From Pyrocephalus nanus (lineage: Eukaryota > Chordata > Aves > Passeriformes > Tyrannidae), in assembly GCA_038380795.1 (NCBI GenBank), contig CM076260.1, positions 5,245,533 through 5,309,532 on the forward strand: 64,000 nt of DNA. The letters are read 5' to 3'. Below are positions 25,145 to 37,025 of this stretch, piece after piece (positions within the stretch are counted from its first letter, which is position 1; every line of letters begins with the position of its first letter). The notes under the pieces were generated by a model. That model was not told the origin of the DNA, did not search any database, and was given only the letters and a program-made list of their open reading frames with translations. The translations under genes and the position numbers were made by a program.

Positions 25145-25222
25145 TCTGGTGCAAATTCAAATCTCAGTGATGCTGGTGTAAAATCCTCCGAGACTGATGG
25201 ACTCAATCTGGATTTATATCAT
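25145..25222. repeat. Possible ancient palindromic repeat
   Basis: CTGGTGTAAAATCC at 25173-25186 faces GGATTTATATCA at 25210-25221, forming an imperfect inverted repeat around a spacer. A further half-copy, CTGGTGCAAATTC, lies just upstream at about 25145. The pattern resembles a dispersed hairpin sequence (CTGGTGTAAATC...GATTTACACCAG) that I recall from reptile genomes. I cannot name the family with certainty. Confidence 0.4.
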
Positions 25223-25841
25223 GACCTTTTCTATATTCAAAAGCTACTTTGGATGAACTTGCTCCTAACACAAGCTGGCCTGGCATTCAATTTCCATGGG
25301 TGACAGAGGACCTTCTGCTTCAGCTCTGTTTTCTTTTGATTCCTGTGGGGACAACTTGTCTTACTGCCACAACAGACATCAAGATGACAAAATATTCTGG
25401 AGATTTAGAGATGTCACCCCTCCTAAGACCCAGGCTAAGGCACAAACACAACACAAATTAAATGAGATGGGATATCTGTAAAAATGTCAGAGACAATAAC
25501 AGAACCGATGGCAGAGATATTAATTTTTGCAGTATTTATGGTAAGTTGCAAGACTTTTTCAGTGTCAAAAAAAGCCAATTTTTTTTTGGTTTTGCCCCAG
25601 GTTGAGATATTTTTTCTAAAGTTGGAGCCAATAAGAGAAAAAAAGATTAAGAAAATGGATGTATAAGCTCTACAGAGCATGTAGTCTTTGGGATTTAGAG
25701 GACACTTAAGCGTCGAAAATAAAAATGGAAGCCAATCAAGTGCAAATAAGTTGGATTTAGCAGAATAAACCACTCAAAGTTTTCTTGTTACAAGTTGTAC
25801 CCAAAAATATCACAATAATTATACTTTCCCATTATATCATC

Positions 25842-25863
25842 TTTTTTTTTTTTTTTTTTTTTT
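25842..25863. repeat. Poly-T tract, 22 bases
   Basis: Uninterrupted T run followed by CCCC. No retroposon body recognised next to it. Confidence 0.95.
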
Positions 25864-26444
25864 CCCCAGTTGAAAAGGTCTGTCTCTGGCATCAATTACA
25901 CAGGAAGCCAGGCAAAATTACAGTGGTGCTTTTTTGGTCTTAAAATATCTATTTATTAAAGCTTTGATTTCCAGTCTGCTCATCCCTCCTGCATGGCAAC
26001 CTCTGTTTGATAAGATTATAAGTATTAATTAAGTCATGCTAATGAGGACCAAAAGAAAGGGTTTTCCCAGCTCTCCCACTATATTTCAAGTATTGCCAAT
26101 GTCAGTTCTCTCTTGTATCTCCCTCCAGCTTTGCTGTCTCCTGTGTTTCTTCAGAGGGGAAGGAGAGTTTAAAGCAGCAAGTCATAAATCACCAGACATC
26201 CTCGTTCTAACAGGATGATCCCTTGTTAGAAGAGGATTTCCCCTCGTCTTGTGAGTGGGAGTAATTGTTCTGTGACTCCTGGTTTCTCTTTGAAGCACGT
26301 GGGAGAGGAGCATCCTCTTTTGAAGCCCAGCTGTGTGACAGGACCAGCAGCAGAGGAGGGAGATGCTCAGTGGTGATGCTGGTCTGTGCCAGGGAAGTTG
26401 TGTGGGAGAGTTCCGACTGTCTGGTCTGTTGCTCCTCTCGTTGG

Positions 26445-26469
26445 AAAAAAAAAAAAAAAAAAAAAAAAA
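26445..26469. repeat. Poly-A tract, 25 bases
   Basis: Uninterrupted A run. The sequence to its left is unique-looking and not a recognised retrogene. Confidence 0.95.
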
Positions 26470-26613
26470 GCAAAAATACAGCCTGCAGTCTTCTGGAAAG
26501 GAGATTTAATGGGACAAAGAAAATGGGAATTCAAGGCAAACATCTAGTCTTAAAACATGTGCCTCAGTTTCCCCAAAATTTCTAGGATAACAGCAAGATC
26601 CAATGAGCCATTA

Positions 26614-26898
26614 ACCATAGAACCACAGAACCACAGAATCACAGAATTATAGAATCACAGAATGGTTTGAGTTGGAAGGGACCTTCAAGATCTCATTCCA
26701 ACCCCCTGCCACAGGCATGGACACCTTCTACTAGACCAAGTTGCTCCAACACATCCTTGGACATTTCCAGGGATGGGGCAGCCACATTTTCTCTGTGCCA
26801 ATGTCTCACCACCCTCATAGTAGAGAATTTCTTCCTAATATCTAACCTAAACCTACTCTCCTTTGGCTTAAAGCCATCACCCTTTTTCCTATCAAACT
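26614..26898 (-). mobile_element. CR1 3' fragment with expanded tail, minus strand
   Basis: The tail consists of five or six AACCACAG/AATCACAG/AATTATAG units before AATGGTTTGAGTTGGAAGGG. The body continues through GACACCTTCTACTAGACCAA, CATTTCCAGGGATGGGGCAG, AATTTCTTCCTAATATCTAA and CTTAAAGCCATCACCC, all in CR1 order. The tail is longer than in neighbouring copies. Confidence 0.95.
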
Positions 26899-29800
26899 AA
26901 AAAACCACAAGCTCTGTATTAATCCTATCCCCTTCTCTTTGATACCACCATAATCACTACATTTTTCTTCATTTCTGCCCTGTGTTGCTGCCTTGATTCT
27001 GTCTGTTCAGTTTGGCTTTGAGGCTCATTGGACCAGCTCTCACATCCCTTTAGAAAAGTGTGATGTAACTGCCCTGTCAGGGCCCCTTGGTGCTGTCACA
27101 CTACCTACACACATATAACAAATTCCCTTTTTTTTTTTAAGTCAGTCTGGTAGTCTGAGGTTCAATTCCTTAATAAAAGAAGCATGGATGGCAGCAATGG
27201 CAGGGCAGAAAGCCCCATCCTTGTGGCAGGAAGCAACACACGCTCTTCCTTTCAAAAACAAACAAGCCAAACTGCGGAGAAAGTTCCCCTCCCTCGGCAG
27301 CGTCCCTGGGCAGCAGTGGAACATTTGAGCCAGGTCTGTGGGGACTGCTGTCTCCAGCCCCGAGGGGTGGAAGTGCTCTGAGGACTTACTGCTCTGTTTT
27401 TCCCTGTCCTGGCCAACATCCTATGTATAGGATAAAAATAAGCCCTGAGTCCTCCTCCTTCCGTCCACTTCGTTAGAGACATCCCTGGGTGCAATAACAA
27501 AACAGGCCCAGAGGAAGCGACACAGACCGAAACACAAGAACGATAATTTTCCTAACACAAATAAGCAGGCAGAGGAACTCATCTGAGGAAACAAGTGAGC
27601 GAAGGCAAAGCCACAGATGAGCAAGCAATGGAGCCAAAAGCTATGCTTAGGCAACACAAGCCTTGCCTCCGGCACGTCTCCTGAGCCATCCCCGCCTAGG
27701 AAAGGCTGAGTGTGGACATCCCTGCAAAGGATTGACCTCCCCTGAGCCCACACCCCACGAACAGCCAGACCTGGAGTGATCCTCACCCCACTTCAGGGTA
27801 ACGTGTTAATGGGCAGACTCTCCTTTTTCTCACAGTGGACCTGGACTGACCCTTAGCCAGCCCTAACCGTGCCTTTCCCGGTGCTTTAGAAGCACCGGGA
27901 AAGGCCACCAAACAGAGAGGCACAGGTTAACAGGAGGGATAGCAGTTCTCTAGCTCCAGGAAAAAAAAATGTATGGGCTCAGTTCACTCTATTATTTGCC
28001 ATTTGGAGGCACTGACACTGCCAGTCTTCAAAATAACCTCATCCCAAGTGTTTATTTATGTAGAAATTCATCCTGGATATTTGCCGTGTGTTGTACTTCT
28101 GTTTGAAAAGCTTCAATCATCAAATCAAGGAGAGGAAAAACAAAAGCAGATCTCTCAGCTGGCCGGTCCCCACTGCAAAAAGGAAGCAAAGAAAACAAAC
28201 CAGAGGCTGAATGTTTCTTGCTGTAAATGATCAGTGAATGTCTCTGAACGCTAACTCAGTCCAAGGAAGCCAAGATCACTTTGTGAATGACTTGTTAGGT
28301 TAAAAAGAACCATATTCATAATAAATAGTCTTTGAAACCATTCTTTCATGCAAGCTCCATTTTCACAAAGTCGTTTTTATAGGTAAACAGCCAAGCCCTC
28401 ACTACCCAGGAAGTTAATGGCAGAGATAAGGAGGAGACCTGAGGCTGTGTCTCTTTTAGAAAATTAAACCTGGACTGTTCTCTAGTCTGGAGGCCAACTG
28501 GCACAGAAATACCTGCATCCATTCATTAAACTCTCCGACTTTCCAAAACAGAGCAGCTATATCCAAACTGCCAGCTGGGAATGGCCCTGCCGTGCTGGTT
28601 GCCCAACGGTGCCTGGAAACTGTTTGGACAGATGCTGGTGAGCCAAGGCAAAAAATATGCAAGGGACCAATCTGAGGACCAAAAGCAAACCAAGGCACCT
28701 GGGAATGCTCTTTTGAAACGTGAAAAGTGTGGACATTGCCCAAGAGTTTGAGCTCACGCCCTTGAAGCAGCATCACTGGACCTGTATCATTTAGCCAAAA
28801 AGCTTTACTCCTTCATTCATACCTTGACTCCACATATCCACCTTGGGGAGGTGTTGAGAAACTGGTTGGAACTTGGCAGGTCTGAAGGCTTCAGGGCCTC
28901 TTTCACATCTGTATTTTCCTTTACCAGTGTCCCTACTACTGGAAAGGGACACTTGGGACATGAGTGTTTGCAGGTAGGGGTTCAAACCTCACCTGTGCTA
29001 GAAAGCAAAATTTATAGTGCTTGAAAACCACAAAAATTTAGGCACTCCTGGGAACCTAAGTCTGATGTCTCATCCTTGTTAGCCAGCATGTCAACAGGCA
29101 ACAAGGCTCATACTTCACGTTAAGGGTTCTCTTGGGGAATGTCTCAGTGGCACAATCACCTATTAACAAGGGAAAGAATGGGAGGGGACTCAAAACGCTT
29201 AACAGCTACACAGGCATTTCCCAAAACGATCATTAACTTAAACCATTGAAAAGCCCCTCTGGGGCTGGCCAGGGCTTTGTGAGATCCCTTGTTTCCTCTG
29301 GCTTAATGAATTATGCAAGTCAAGAGGGGCTGGACAGAAAGGTGTGAATAAGAAGTTTACTAATTCCCCACAGTAATCACCTGCAAAAGTGCTTAGGAAC
29401 AACATCTATCAGGCACTAAAAAAGTAAGAAAAGGAACCTGCAGGAGTAAAATATCTACAGCTCCTCGGTAAGAGACAAGGGGAGACCTGAGCCAGGGAAG
29501 TGTCACCTTGACATGAATCTGCTCCGGGCACTGAGCACACAGCAGTCATCAAATTGCTCACTCATGGTCCCAGGGTCTGCTCTGCTCATATGGCAGGCAC
29601 CTGCACTTTGCTGGAAACCTTGCTGTGAGGGAGTCCCAGCTTCAAAGCCAGCCTTGTGATTTTTGGTTCCTGTGTGTGAGGAGGGTATTAATAAATGTTG
29701 TATTAATAGATCATCTGCTTACACGTTTCCTGTCTTAAATAAGGAAGATACTGGATCAACCCCCTTTTCCCTGTACCTTCTTGGATGTTTGCAATGTGAG

Positions 29801-30705
29801 GAAAAGGCAAGACAGCAACATCAGGAATGGACTTTGAAATCCAAATAAATAGAAACTCAGAAGTTAATGTGAGGAGAGCTGGAAGACCAGTTCATAGCTG
29901 AATTACAGAGCATGGATGGATAATTGCTCTTGAAACTGTCTGAATCCAAGCTCAAAATCGAATATTCATCCTTGCAGTTTATGGAAGCTGGGAATCAGAG
30001 CCAAGACCTGTTACTCTTCTGGCTTGGGTTAACACTTCTCCTAAGGCATTTCAGTAGGGTAGGAAACCTCCATCCATTCCTATTTTGATAAATGGGGCTC
30101 TTTCCTCATCATCTTCCACATGATATTTCCAGAGGAGAGGAGACAAGCAGTATTCCAAGAATTGAATCCAGTCATGTCTCTATGGATGATGTTCTCATCT
30201 TTCCACAATCTACTGAAAAGCTAGTGATCATTTTTTCCAATATCCTCCTTTTTCTAGAAGTTTTGCATGAGTAGATTGAATTAGGATGGCACCGACCTTC
30301 CATTCATTTCATCAGCCAGCTCTTATCTGCAGTGTTTAACTCCTTCTGTTGATGCTGCCTTTGCTTTAAGAATTCACAGGACATTGCTGTGAACCATTTT
30401 TCATAAATACTAGAGTTGGTTGGAAAATTTAAAATAATTTTTCATAGGACGCCCCCCCCCCCGCCAAGTTCCTAGTAACCAAAACACTACAGGAAAACAA
30501 TGATTTCAGTTAATCTCCTGACTCAACATATGTCAAAAAAAAAGAAATCACTGAAGTGCCATATTGTGACAGAAAAGAAAAATTAAGGGTGTTGTTTTGA
30601 GAAAATTAGTAAAGATAAAAAAAAAAAATCAATATTTGCTAAAAATAAAAGTTTTACAATTAGTGGCATCAAATGTTTCATTTCATGCAAATCAACCTTT
30701 AAAAT
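26899..30705. other. Unassigned sequence between CR1 copies
   Basis: About 3.8 kb with no recognised exon or repeat apart from the hairpin described separately at 27871. The stretch 27180-27420 is GC-richer, with a few CpGs. A C10-rich run sits near 30450. Near 29037-29065 a TTTAGGCACTCC...CCTAAG segment resembles an old repeat motif but is too short to assign. Confidence 0.45.
27871..27905. repeat. Perfect 15-bp inverted repeat (hairpin)
   Basis: Left arm GCCTTTCCCGGTGCT (27871-27885), a five-base loop TTAGA, and right arm AGCACCGGGAAAGGC (27891-27905). All 15 pairs match and 10 are G:C. The bases just outside do not pair. It has no U run typical of a terminator and is too short for a microRNA precursor. 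It is not part of any repeat I recognise. Confidence 0.9.
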
Positions 30706-30876
30706 TGCTGCTCAGAGAAGATGTGGCTGCCCCATCCCTGGAAGTGTCCAAGGCCAGCTTGAATGGAGCTCTGACATTCTGGTCTAGTGGAAGGTGTCTC
30801 TGCCCGTGGCAGGAAGTTTGGAACAAGATGATCTTTAAGGTCCCTTCCAAGTCAAACCATACCATGATTCTATGAC
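30706..30876 (+). mobile_element. CR1 3' fragment, plus strand
   Basis: Has GCTGCTCAGAGAAGATGTGG, CCCCATCCCTGGAAGTGTCC, CTAGTGGAAGGTGTCTCTGC and GATGATCTTTAAGGTCCCTT, then tail CCATGATTCTATGA. A typical 5'-truncated avian CR1 end that includes the last codons of ORF2 and the 3' untranslated region. Confidence 0.94.
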
Positions 30877-32171
30877 AATATGAGCTTTAGTCTCTCAAGG
30901 TTTAGGTTTTTTTTTTTTTACATCTTGGATGTTTTTATCTGTGTTAGGGGACTATACTGCAGAATGTCAAAAATTGTAACAGAACAGCAAAATTACTTTT
31001 TGCCCAGCTGTAATGCAGACCTACTTCAGAGTCATGCTACCAACTTTGCCTGTTACCACACCTCACAGGAAAGCACAGAGAAGGCTCCAAGGGAGAGAAA
31101 AAGTGGTCTCAGAGAAAATAAATCTGTTTAGCTGGCATTTGGCAGCGCAATCAGTGCTGTCTCACATTGAGGGAAACTGCAAGTGTCATAGCACGCTGAC
31201 TTTGGGGGGTTATTGCTATGCCTTGCCAGGAGGTTCAGCATCTTTTGAAGTCAGCCAGCTTTCTCTAATGCAGTGAAATTCATCACCAATCACAGATATG
31301 CGTGTCCTGCCGGAATCTTTGATCTTCAACTTCTCTATCCATTTTGCTCTCTCTGTTCATTGGTCACAATGAGTTATGGCAGCTGTATCCTACATATTGT
31401 CCAAAGCTCTTTAGACGTCCAGCACATCATGGAAAGTTCCCAGGAAAGCTCCCTAGTTGAAAAGTAACAACTCTGCAACATAACTCTCAGCGCCATGTGC
31501 AGTCATTCATCAACAACACTTCTTCTGTGGAAACCCACGGACAGATCAGTTACAGAGCAGAGCTGTAATGTGACCTGCCAGATAGATGGAGATCCCCACG
31601 GAGAATTCACTGACTGCACAAAAGAGAATAGAAACTCCTCTAGTGTTTCTGCAAAGAGGAAGAGCACAGCGCTTGGATTAGTCTGGGCTGAGCGTAAGAG
31701 AGTCCCTCTCCACTCCACACCACTCTGTTGCATAACCAGAGCTCCTAGAAATAAATGAGAAACAAAATTAAATAAAAGTATTTTTAAAAAGGAGCTATTT
31801 TCCTTTGGGAATTCCAGTGACATATTAAAAGAAATAATTTACGCACGACTGCTCTGTGCCTTAGCTTTGGCTGTGCAGTCGCTCTCAGTGCTGTGCTAAC
31901 AAGAGGCTGCTTTTAACAGGGGAGCCCAGCCAGGATACAGCCTGAAATAACACCCAAGACCAACCTTTTGTTTTACTTCTACATTCTCTGCACAGAGATT
32001 TTTTTTCCCCTGAAAAATTATGCCAGTGTATCAAAGTACTGCCTAATTTTATGATAAATCTTCATTTTAGAGGACTTTTTTACTTTTTCTTGTTAATATT
32101 CTGCTTTTACTTTTTAACTTCACAATGCCACATATTGAATTTTTACAGGTTTAGGCTGTGGTGTGGCTGTG
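30877..32171. other. Unassigned sequence
   Basis: Includes a T run near 30907-30919 and unrecognised short open frames. No gene evidence. Confidence 0.45.
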
Positions 32172-32440
32172 ATCATAGAATCACAGAGTGGTCTGGATTG
32201 GAAAGGAGCTGAAACATCATCTTGTTCCACCCCCACTGCCATGGGCAAGGGCACCTTCCACTATCCCAGGTTGCTCCAAATCCTGTCCAACCTGGCCTTG
32301 AACACTTCCAGGGATGGGGCAGCCACAGCTTCTCTGGGCAACCTGTGCCGGAGCCTCACCATTCTCACAGTAAAGAATTTCTTCCTAATATTTAATCTAC
32401 CCTCCTTCAGCAAAAGGTTATGCCCAAGTCTACTTGGTAA
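32172..32440 (-). mobile_element. CR1 3' fragment, minus strand
   Basis: ATCATAGAATCACAGAGTGG begins the tail and TTGAACACTTCCAGGGATGG and AATTTCTTCCTAATATTTAA follow. The minus-strand translation preserves the end of CR1 ORF2: KKFFTVRMVRLRHRLPREA and then APSLEVFKARLDRIWSNLG, in one frame. It is thus a fairly well preserved though truncated copy. Confidence 0.95.
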
Positions 32441-32839
32441 GGAGATGCTTGCACCCACCCCAAACACATGAGTAAGAGGGGCATGTTGAAAATTGTAGGA
32501 CTTTCTTTCTAACACTTTTGTTCTTGTCATAACTTCCCAGCCACAAGGCTGAACCCAGACATGCAAGAGGAAAACTTAGTTCATGTATCTTGTAGAGCAT
32601 TTTGAAGGGAACACTGTGATATTAAGACTGATTAATGCAATGTACTTAAATTACAAAAGGCTTAAAAAGGAAACTGAAATCTCATCTTTCCCACTTAATA
32701 ACTGAGTAAAAAGACACAGAATTAAGAGTCAGCTTATGTAATAGAGGGAGGTCACATGAAGTTCCACGCAGATGAGTGTTGTTCAACATATTCATAAAAT
32801 CTGGGAAACAGTGACTCATGAAATAACACAGTTGGGAGA

Positions 32840-33118
32840 TTATAGGATCTCATTAGGATCTCATGACACTGAGTGATACTCATTGTTGATGAGATCTCAC
32901 GGCACTGAAAGAAATTCAGTGTTGATAGATGCAAAGTAATGAATATGGGATAAAAATAACCCAATTATATATATGTCACAGTACCTTTAATTAGCTATGA
33001 CTGGGGTTTGTGGATAGTTCTCTGAAAACATTAACCCAGTGCTCAATAATCACCAAAAGACTAATAAAGCACAATGGATTATTTAAAAAAGAACAGAGAA
33101 AAAACAGAAAACCTCATT
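32840..33118 (+). mobile_element. Ancient CR1 fragment (ORF2 3' half), plus strand
   Basis: AATTCAGTGTTGATAGATGC AAAGTAATG and GTGGATAGTTCTCTGAAAAC match an old CR1 group well known from turtle and crocodilian genomes. Translation gives KFSVDRCKVMNMG then PNYIY, and later LWIVL with scattered stop codons, in the order of the family's KFNVDKCKVMHLGKNN-PNY and GVIVDSSLK motifs. The many stops and gaps show great age. An internal 36-bp tandem duplication lies at 32856-32927. Confidence 0.75.
32856..32927 (+). repeat. 36-bp tandem duplication inside the ancient CR1
   Basis: Unit 1 (32856-32891) begins GGATCTCATGACACTGA and unit 2 (32892-32927) begins AGATCTCACGGCACTGA. They match at about 27 of 36 positions. 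An extra partial GGATCTCATT precedes unit 1. Confidence 0.7.
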
Positions 33119-36100
33119 ATCTCATAGTAGAAATCTGTGTTTATTCCTGTCTGTCCTGACTAAGGCATGCCTTCTAGGCAGACTTCCTTGGAAGACTACA
33201 ATGAATTGGGAATTATGCATAGAAAGAATTGAAGTGAATGCACTGTCTCCCTGGCCAGTCCTGCCTCTCTGCTGCTCTGGATCAACAGGGCAACGAGGCT
33301 CTCTGGACACTGTTCTGGACCAAAACTTGGCAGAGGCACTAGAAACAAGAGGAATTATTAGGATGTTGACTCCGATGCTCTCCTCTCCCACACCTCTTGT
33401 TCCCAGCAACCTTTGCAGGACACATTCCTATGCCTTGAAACTTATGTTGTGTTAGAATTTCCCTTGTCCTGGGACCACAGGATGCACCAGTAACTCCACA
33501 GGACACAACAGAAAAAGTGACAAAATTTTGTGGCTACTGGATGTTATTACCCAGCAGACTGCCTGACCACTAAGGAGCACTCTCTCCCAAAGCTGACTAG
33601 TTGCTTGAAAAAGCAGAATATTTTAGAAAATGGAGAGCGGGTAAATAATAGAACAGGATTTCAGAGCCTGAGGGTAGAGTTTTGTAAAGGGGAAATGTGA
33701 GATTTAAAAAGAAAACCTTGAATGGGCAAAGTTGCTGAAAAATTTTGCCTGGTGATAGAACTAGTGGAAAGCACATAAAGACTTTCATATAAACAGAAAT
33801 GTTCACAAAAATTTTCTCTATTTTTCCTATTGCCTTCATAGAAATCTTTTCCCCCCACACACAAAAATATCAAGATTTATCAAATTAGCCCATTTCTTCC
33901 ATTCTGCTCCTTGCCATGATTCACCTTTACACTGAATACAGTAGACACTGAGGACTTGTTAGTGTAAAAATATCTTCAATCAAGAATTTTGCTGACATTG
34001 GGCATAGAGAAATTTTCTCTTCATCCAGTTAATCGCACAGCTCTTGGGCCCAGGCAAGGAAGACTGTACACATGTGTAAAAATTGCTTCCAGTGAGTTCC
34101 TGCTTCCAACAAGTTTTTTGCTGGATTTGCTATATTTCCAGAGATTTATGGTGAATGCATCGGGACTGTGTTTAAATCTGGGAGCAAAAGATGCTGCAAA
34201 AAAGGTACATTCCTAAAAATCTTTAACATATGGAGAGAGAGAGAGAGAGATTGAGGAGAGGGAACATATATCAGAGCTCTCTATGCAATAAGGATTGAGC
34301 AAAAATGAAAGGGGTGCTCTCTCAGGGATGCTTTAATCTCTTCAGGGATGAATGCCAGGACCAGAATTAACACTTGTGAGATCGTCTTTGGCGATCCTGT
34401 GCTAAGATTCATCTGCTAGTTTAACACCAAGGTTCTCAGTGAAATAAATTTTTTTTGCTGTTCTTCACAGACAAGATTGTCTGTTCTGAAATACTGTGTC
34501 ATTAGCAAATGTCAACTCCTCACTAATAATTTCCTTTTCAAGATCATTTGTGAATCTGTTGCCATCATATGTGTTCATGGCACTTACTGGTTACTCTCTT
34601 CCCCAGTGAAAACTCCCACAATTTCTTTGTATCCATTATCCATTCCTCCTAACATTATCCATTCAAGGATCTTTGACTGATTATTTTCCTAAAAGCCTTG
34701 GGCTGAGAAGGGCCTCAGGTTCTCACTGAGGTGGTTCATTCTCTGCCTTTGCTTGCCCAGAGCAGAACTGAGCAGTTGTGCCTTATATTTCCTCTGGTGG
34801 TCTATGCTGAAAGTGGAAAAGCTCGGCACTTGGCTTAAGCAGAGCCAAGTTTTAATTGCTGACATCACTGGTAGACCAAAGCATAAAAGATAATCAGACT
34901 GGACAACTCTTTGCAGGTGCTTGGTGACATGTAGCTCTTACATCCCAACCACATTGAAGTTGAGGCCGTGATGATGTTCATAATCGCTCCCTCCCCAGGA
35001 GCAAAACACCTGCAGTTCCTGTAGGCAGTGTCTTAACAAAGGCTTTACCTGGAGCAGGAGACAACCCCATGTTTGCAAACATGGTCTGTATTTTTTGTTC
35101 CTGAACCTGTGCTTTCACATTCAGCTCATTTGGAGCATTTTCCCTAAACCGACCTGGTTTATCAAGCGAGTTATTGCTCATCCTCCTATTTACTCTTAGT
35201 TAGGCCTCCACTGATCCTCAAACACATTTTCTTAGTAGTGATGCAAAATTTATATCCTGAGCTCACTGACAGAAAAGCTGAATGTCAGAGAATTCTCCAT
35301 TAGGGACCCCTTTCTGGCACTGTCCATCTCCCAGTCCCAAAGTCACTCCCTTTCTGCTCTACTGATATTATACTGTGCTAATCTTAAATCAGGATTTCAG
35401 TCCTGTGCCCTCAGGAACACACCCATCCTAGTTCTGCTTTGGCACTGATTTATTTCTGCCTACTCCCAATTCTCCTCTCTGCCTCTATTGCCTTAAAGTC
35501 TTGCAGTTTTTACCCAAAAGCAATATTCTCCTGTCCTTCCCCACAGTGATGACATATCCAAGGATGAAGCTGGATCTTATTTGCATTCACATCGCTTTAT
35601 AACGTGCAAGATTTGACACTGATGCCTGTAGGAAGGCCAGTTCATACTACTGGAAAAGCAAAAAAAGGCCGTAGTGTAAATGCACATCAGGTCTTGGGGC
35701 TTTTTTTGCTTCAGGTTTTATTAAAGTCAAGTGAGTCAGAGATGTGGGAACTGCTAACTTTTTTCACTGGGGAGCATTGTTAGTGACCTGCACAAGAAGC
35801 CAGAAAACTGATATTGCTTGAAATGTAAAATTAAAGAAAAAAAAAATTGTTCTCTTTCTCACTTCCCTGAACTGGACCACATGCTTCCCTGGAGGAAAAT
35901 CATCATTGAAAAAACGTTGAGTACAAAATTTTCTGTTAATCTGAATATTCCTCTCTTGCTCTGAGCTGCGGGATGCAGGCAGAATCCTGTCCCATCTGAT
36001 CTGGGTTGATCTGTGCAAGCTGCAAGCAGGGCCCTGCTGCAGATGATGGATGACCCAGCATGCGTCCCTTACTGCTGTAGGATTGCACTGGAAGGAGAAA

Positions 36101-36339
36101 TTGCACCAGAGAGTGAAAACAGTGCCAAGGATCACATGGTCAGCCTGGTGCTGACAGAGGGGTCACACTGACTCCCACTGCCCACCTGTGGTGGCACCAG
36201 TTCCACTGGTGGTGTGTGACCACAAAGCTCATAGCCTTTAGGGAATTTTGGGAGCTCTCCTTGATTTGAGCAGATCATGGCCTGATGAGCTTTCTCATTA
36301 TCAGACTCATGCCAGATTGAAGCACAATGGGCAAAAAAC
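33119..36339. other. Unassigned sequence
   Basis: No exon or repeat recognised except the GA run at about 34230. The ancient CR1 above may continue beyond 33118 in unrecognisable form. Confidence 0.4.
34230..34252. repeat. (GA)n microsatellite
   Basis: About eight consecutive GA units followed by further purines. Confidence 0.9.
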
Positions 36340-36776
36340 CACTCAAACTTATATAAAATGATGGGGTTGGAGTTGGCCATTACCACTAAGAAATGAGATC
36401 ACAAAATTAACCCCATTGGACAGGTCAGACGGATGCTGAATTCTTAGTAACTGTCAAAATAGCAAATTGAATGTTAGGAATTATTAGGAGTAGAGAAACA
36501 TTATTACCTGACTCTGTTGTAACAGCAATACAAATCCACGAAACACCTGTATCTTGAATACTATGTGCAGTTCTCAAAGAGATTATAACAGATGAGAGGA
36601 TCACAACAAGAAGGATCACAGAATATGAGGAATCTTCAAACTTCAGCAACTGAGGGCAGATTTATACAGTTGTATAAAACTAATGAAGTAGGGAAAGTGA
36701 GTGGGATCGATTGTTCCCTGTCTATTCCAATGCAAAAATTATGGAATATCAAAGTTAGCAGTTGGTAAAACCAAAA

Positions 36777-36820
<44 letters not shown>

Positions 36821-37025
36821 GAAGACACACAGCTAAGCTGTAGGACTTGCCAATAGAATGCTGAAAATTCACATCATGGAGAGACTGGACAATTTGATGT
36901 AAAAGTAATCCCAGAAAAAAAAAGGCAGTAGCTTCTTGAGCCATAAATTGTTGGAATTTGGAAGAGAAACCTGGGGAAGTGTCAATATGTGCATCTGTTG
37001 TGCTTGCTCTCTGCCAGACCATGCT
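36340..37025 (+). mobile_element. Ancient CR1 fragment (ORF2 end and 3' region), plus strand
   Basis: Begins TATATAAAATGATGGGGTTG GAGTTGGCCATTACCACT, which matches the family's MMGSKLAVTT region. It continues with GAATGTTAGGAATTATTAGG and TATCTTGAATACTATGTGCAG (family motif LEYCVQF), then GGTAAAACCAAAATAC-(T)n-ACACACAGCTAAGCTGTAGG ACTTGCCA, matching the conserved KYFFTQ--VNLWNSLP-like stretch. After it comes AGCCATAAATTGTTGGAATT TGGAAGAGAAACC, matching the old 3' region. Stop codons are frequent. A 40-base T tract interrupts it. Confidence 0.75.
36780..36819. repeat. Poly-T tract, 40 bases, inside an ancient CR1
   Basis: Forty uninterrupted T residues sit exactly where the old CR1 consensus has a short T run (ATAC-TTTTTT-ACAC), with CR1-like sequence on both sides. 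It is therefore best explained as an internal expansion of the element's own T run and not as a retroposon tail. Confidence 0.85.

Noticed and set aside
27871..27905. Hairpin as a microRNA precursor or terminator
   Set aside because: The 15-bp stem is much shorter than a microRNA precursor, and no T run follows it. A bacterial-type terminator makes no sense in a vertebrate genome.
36636..37022. Minus-strand open frame with a poly-lysine run
   Set aside because: Lysines come from the 40-base T tract. The rest is antisense of an old CR1.
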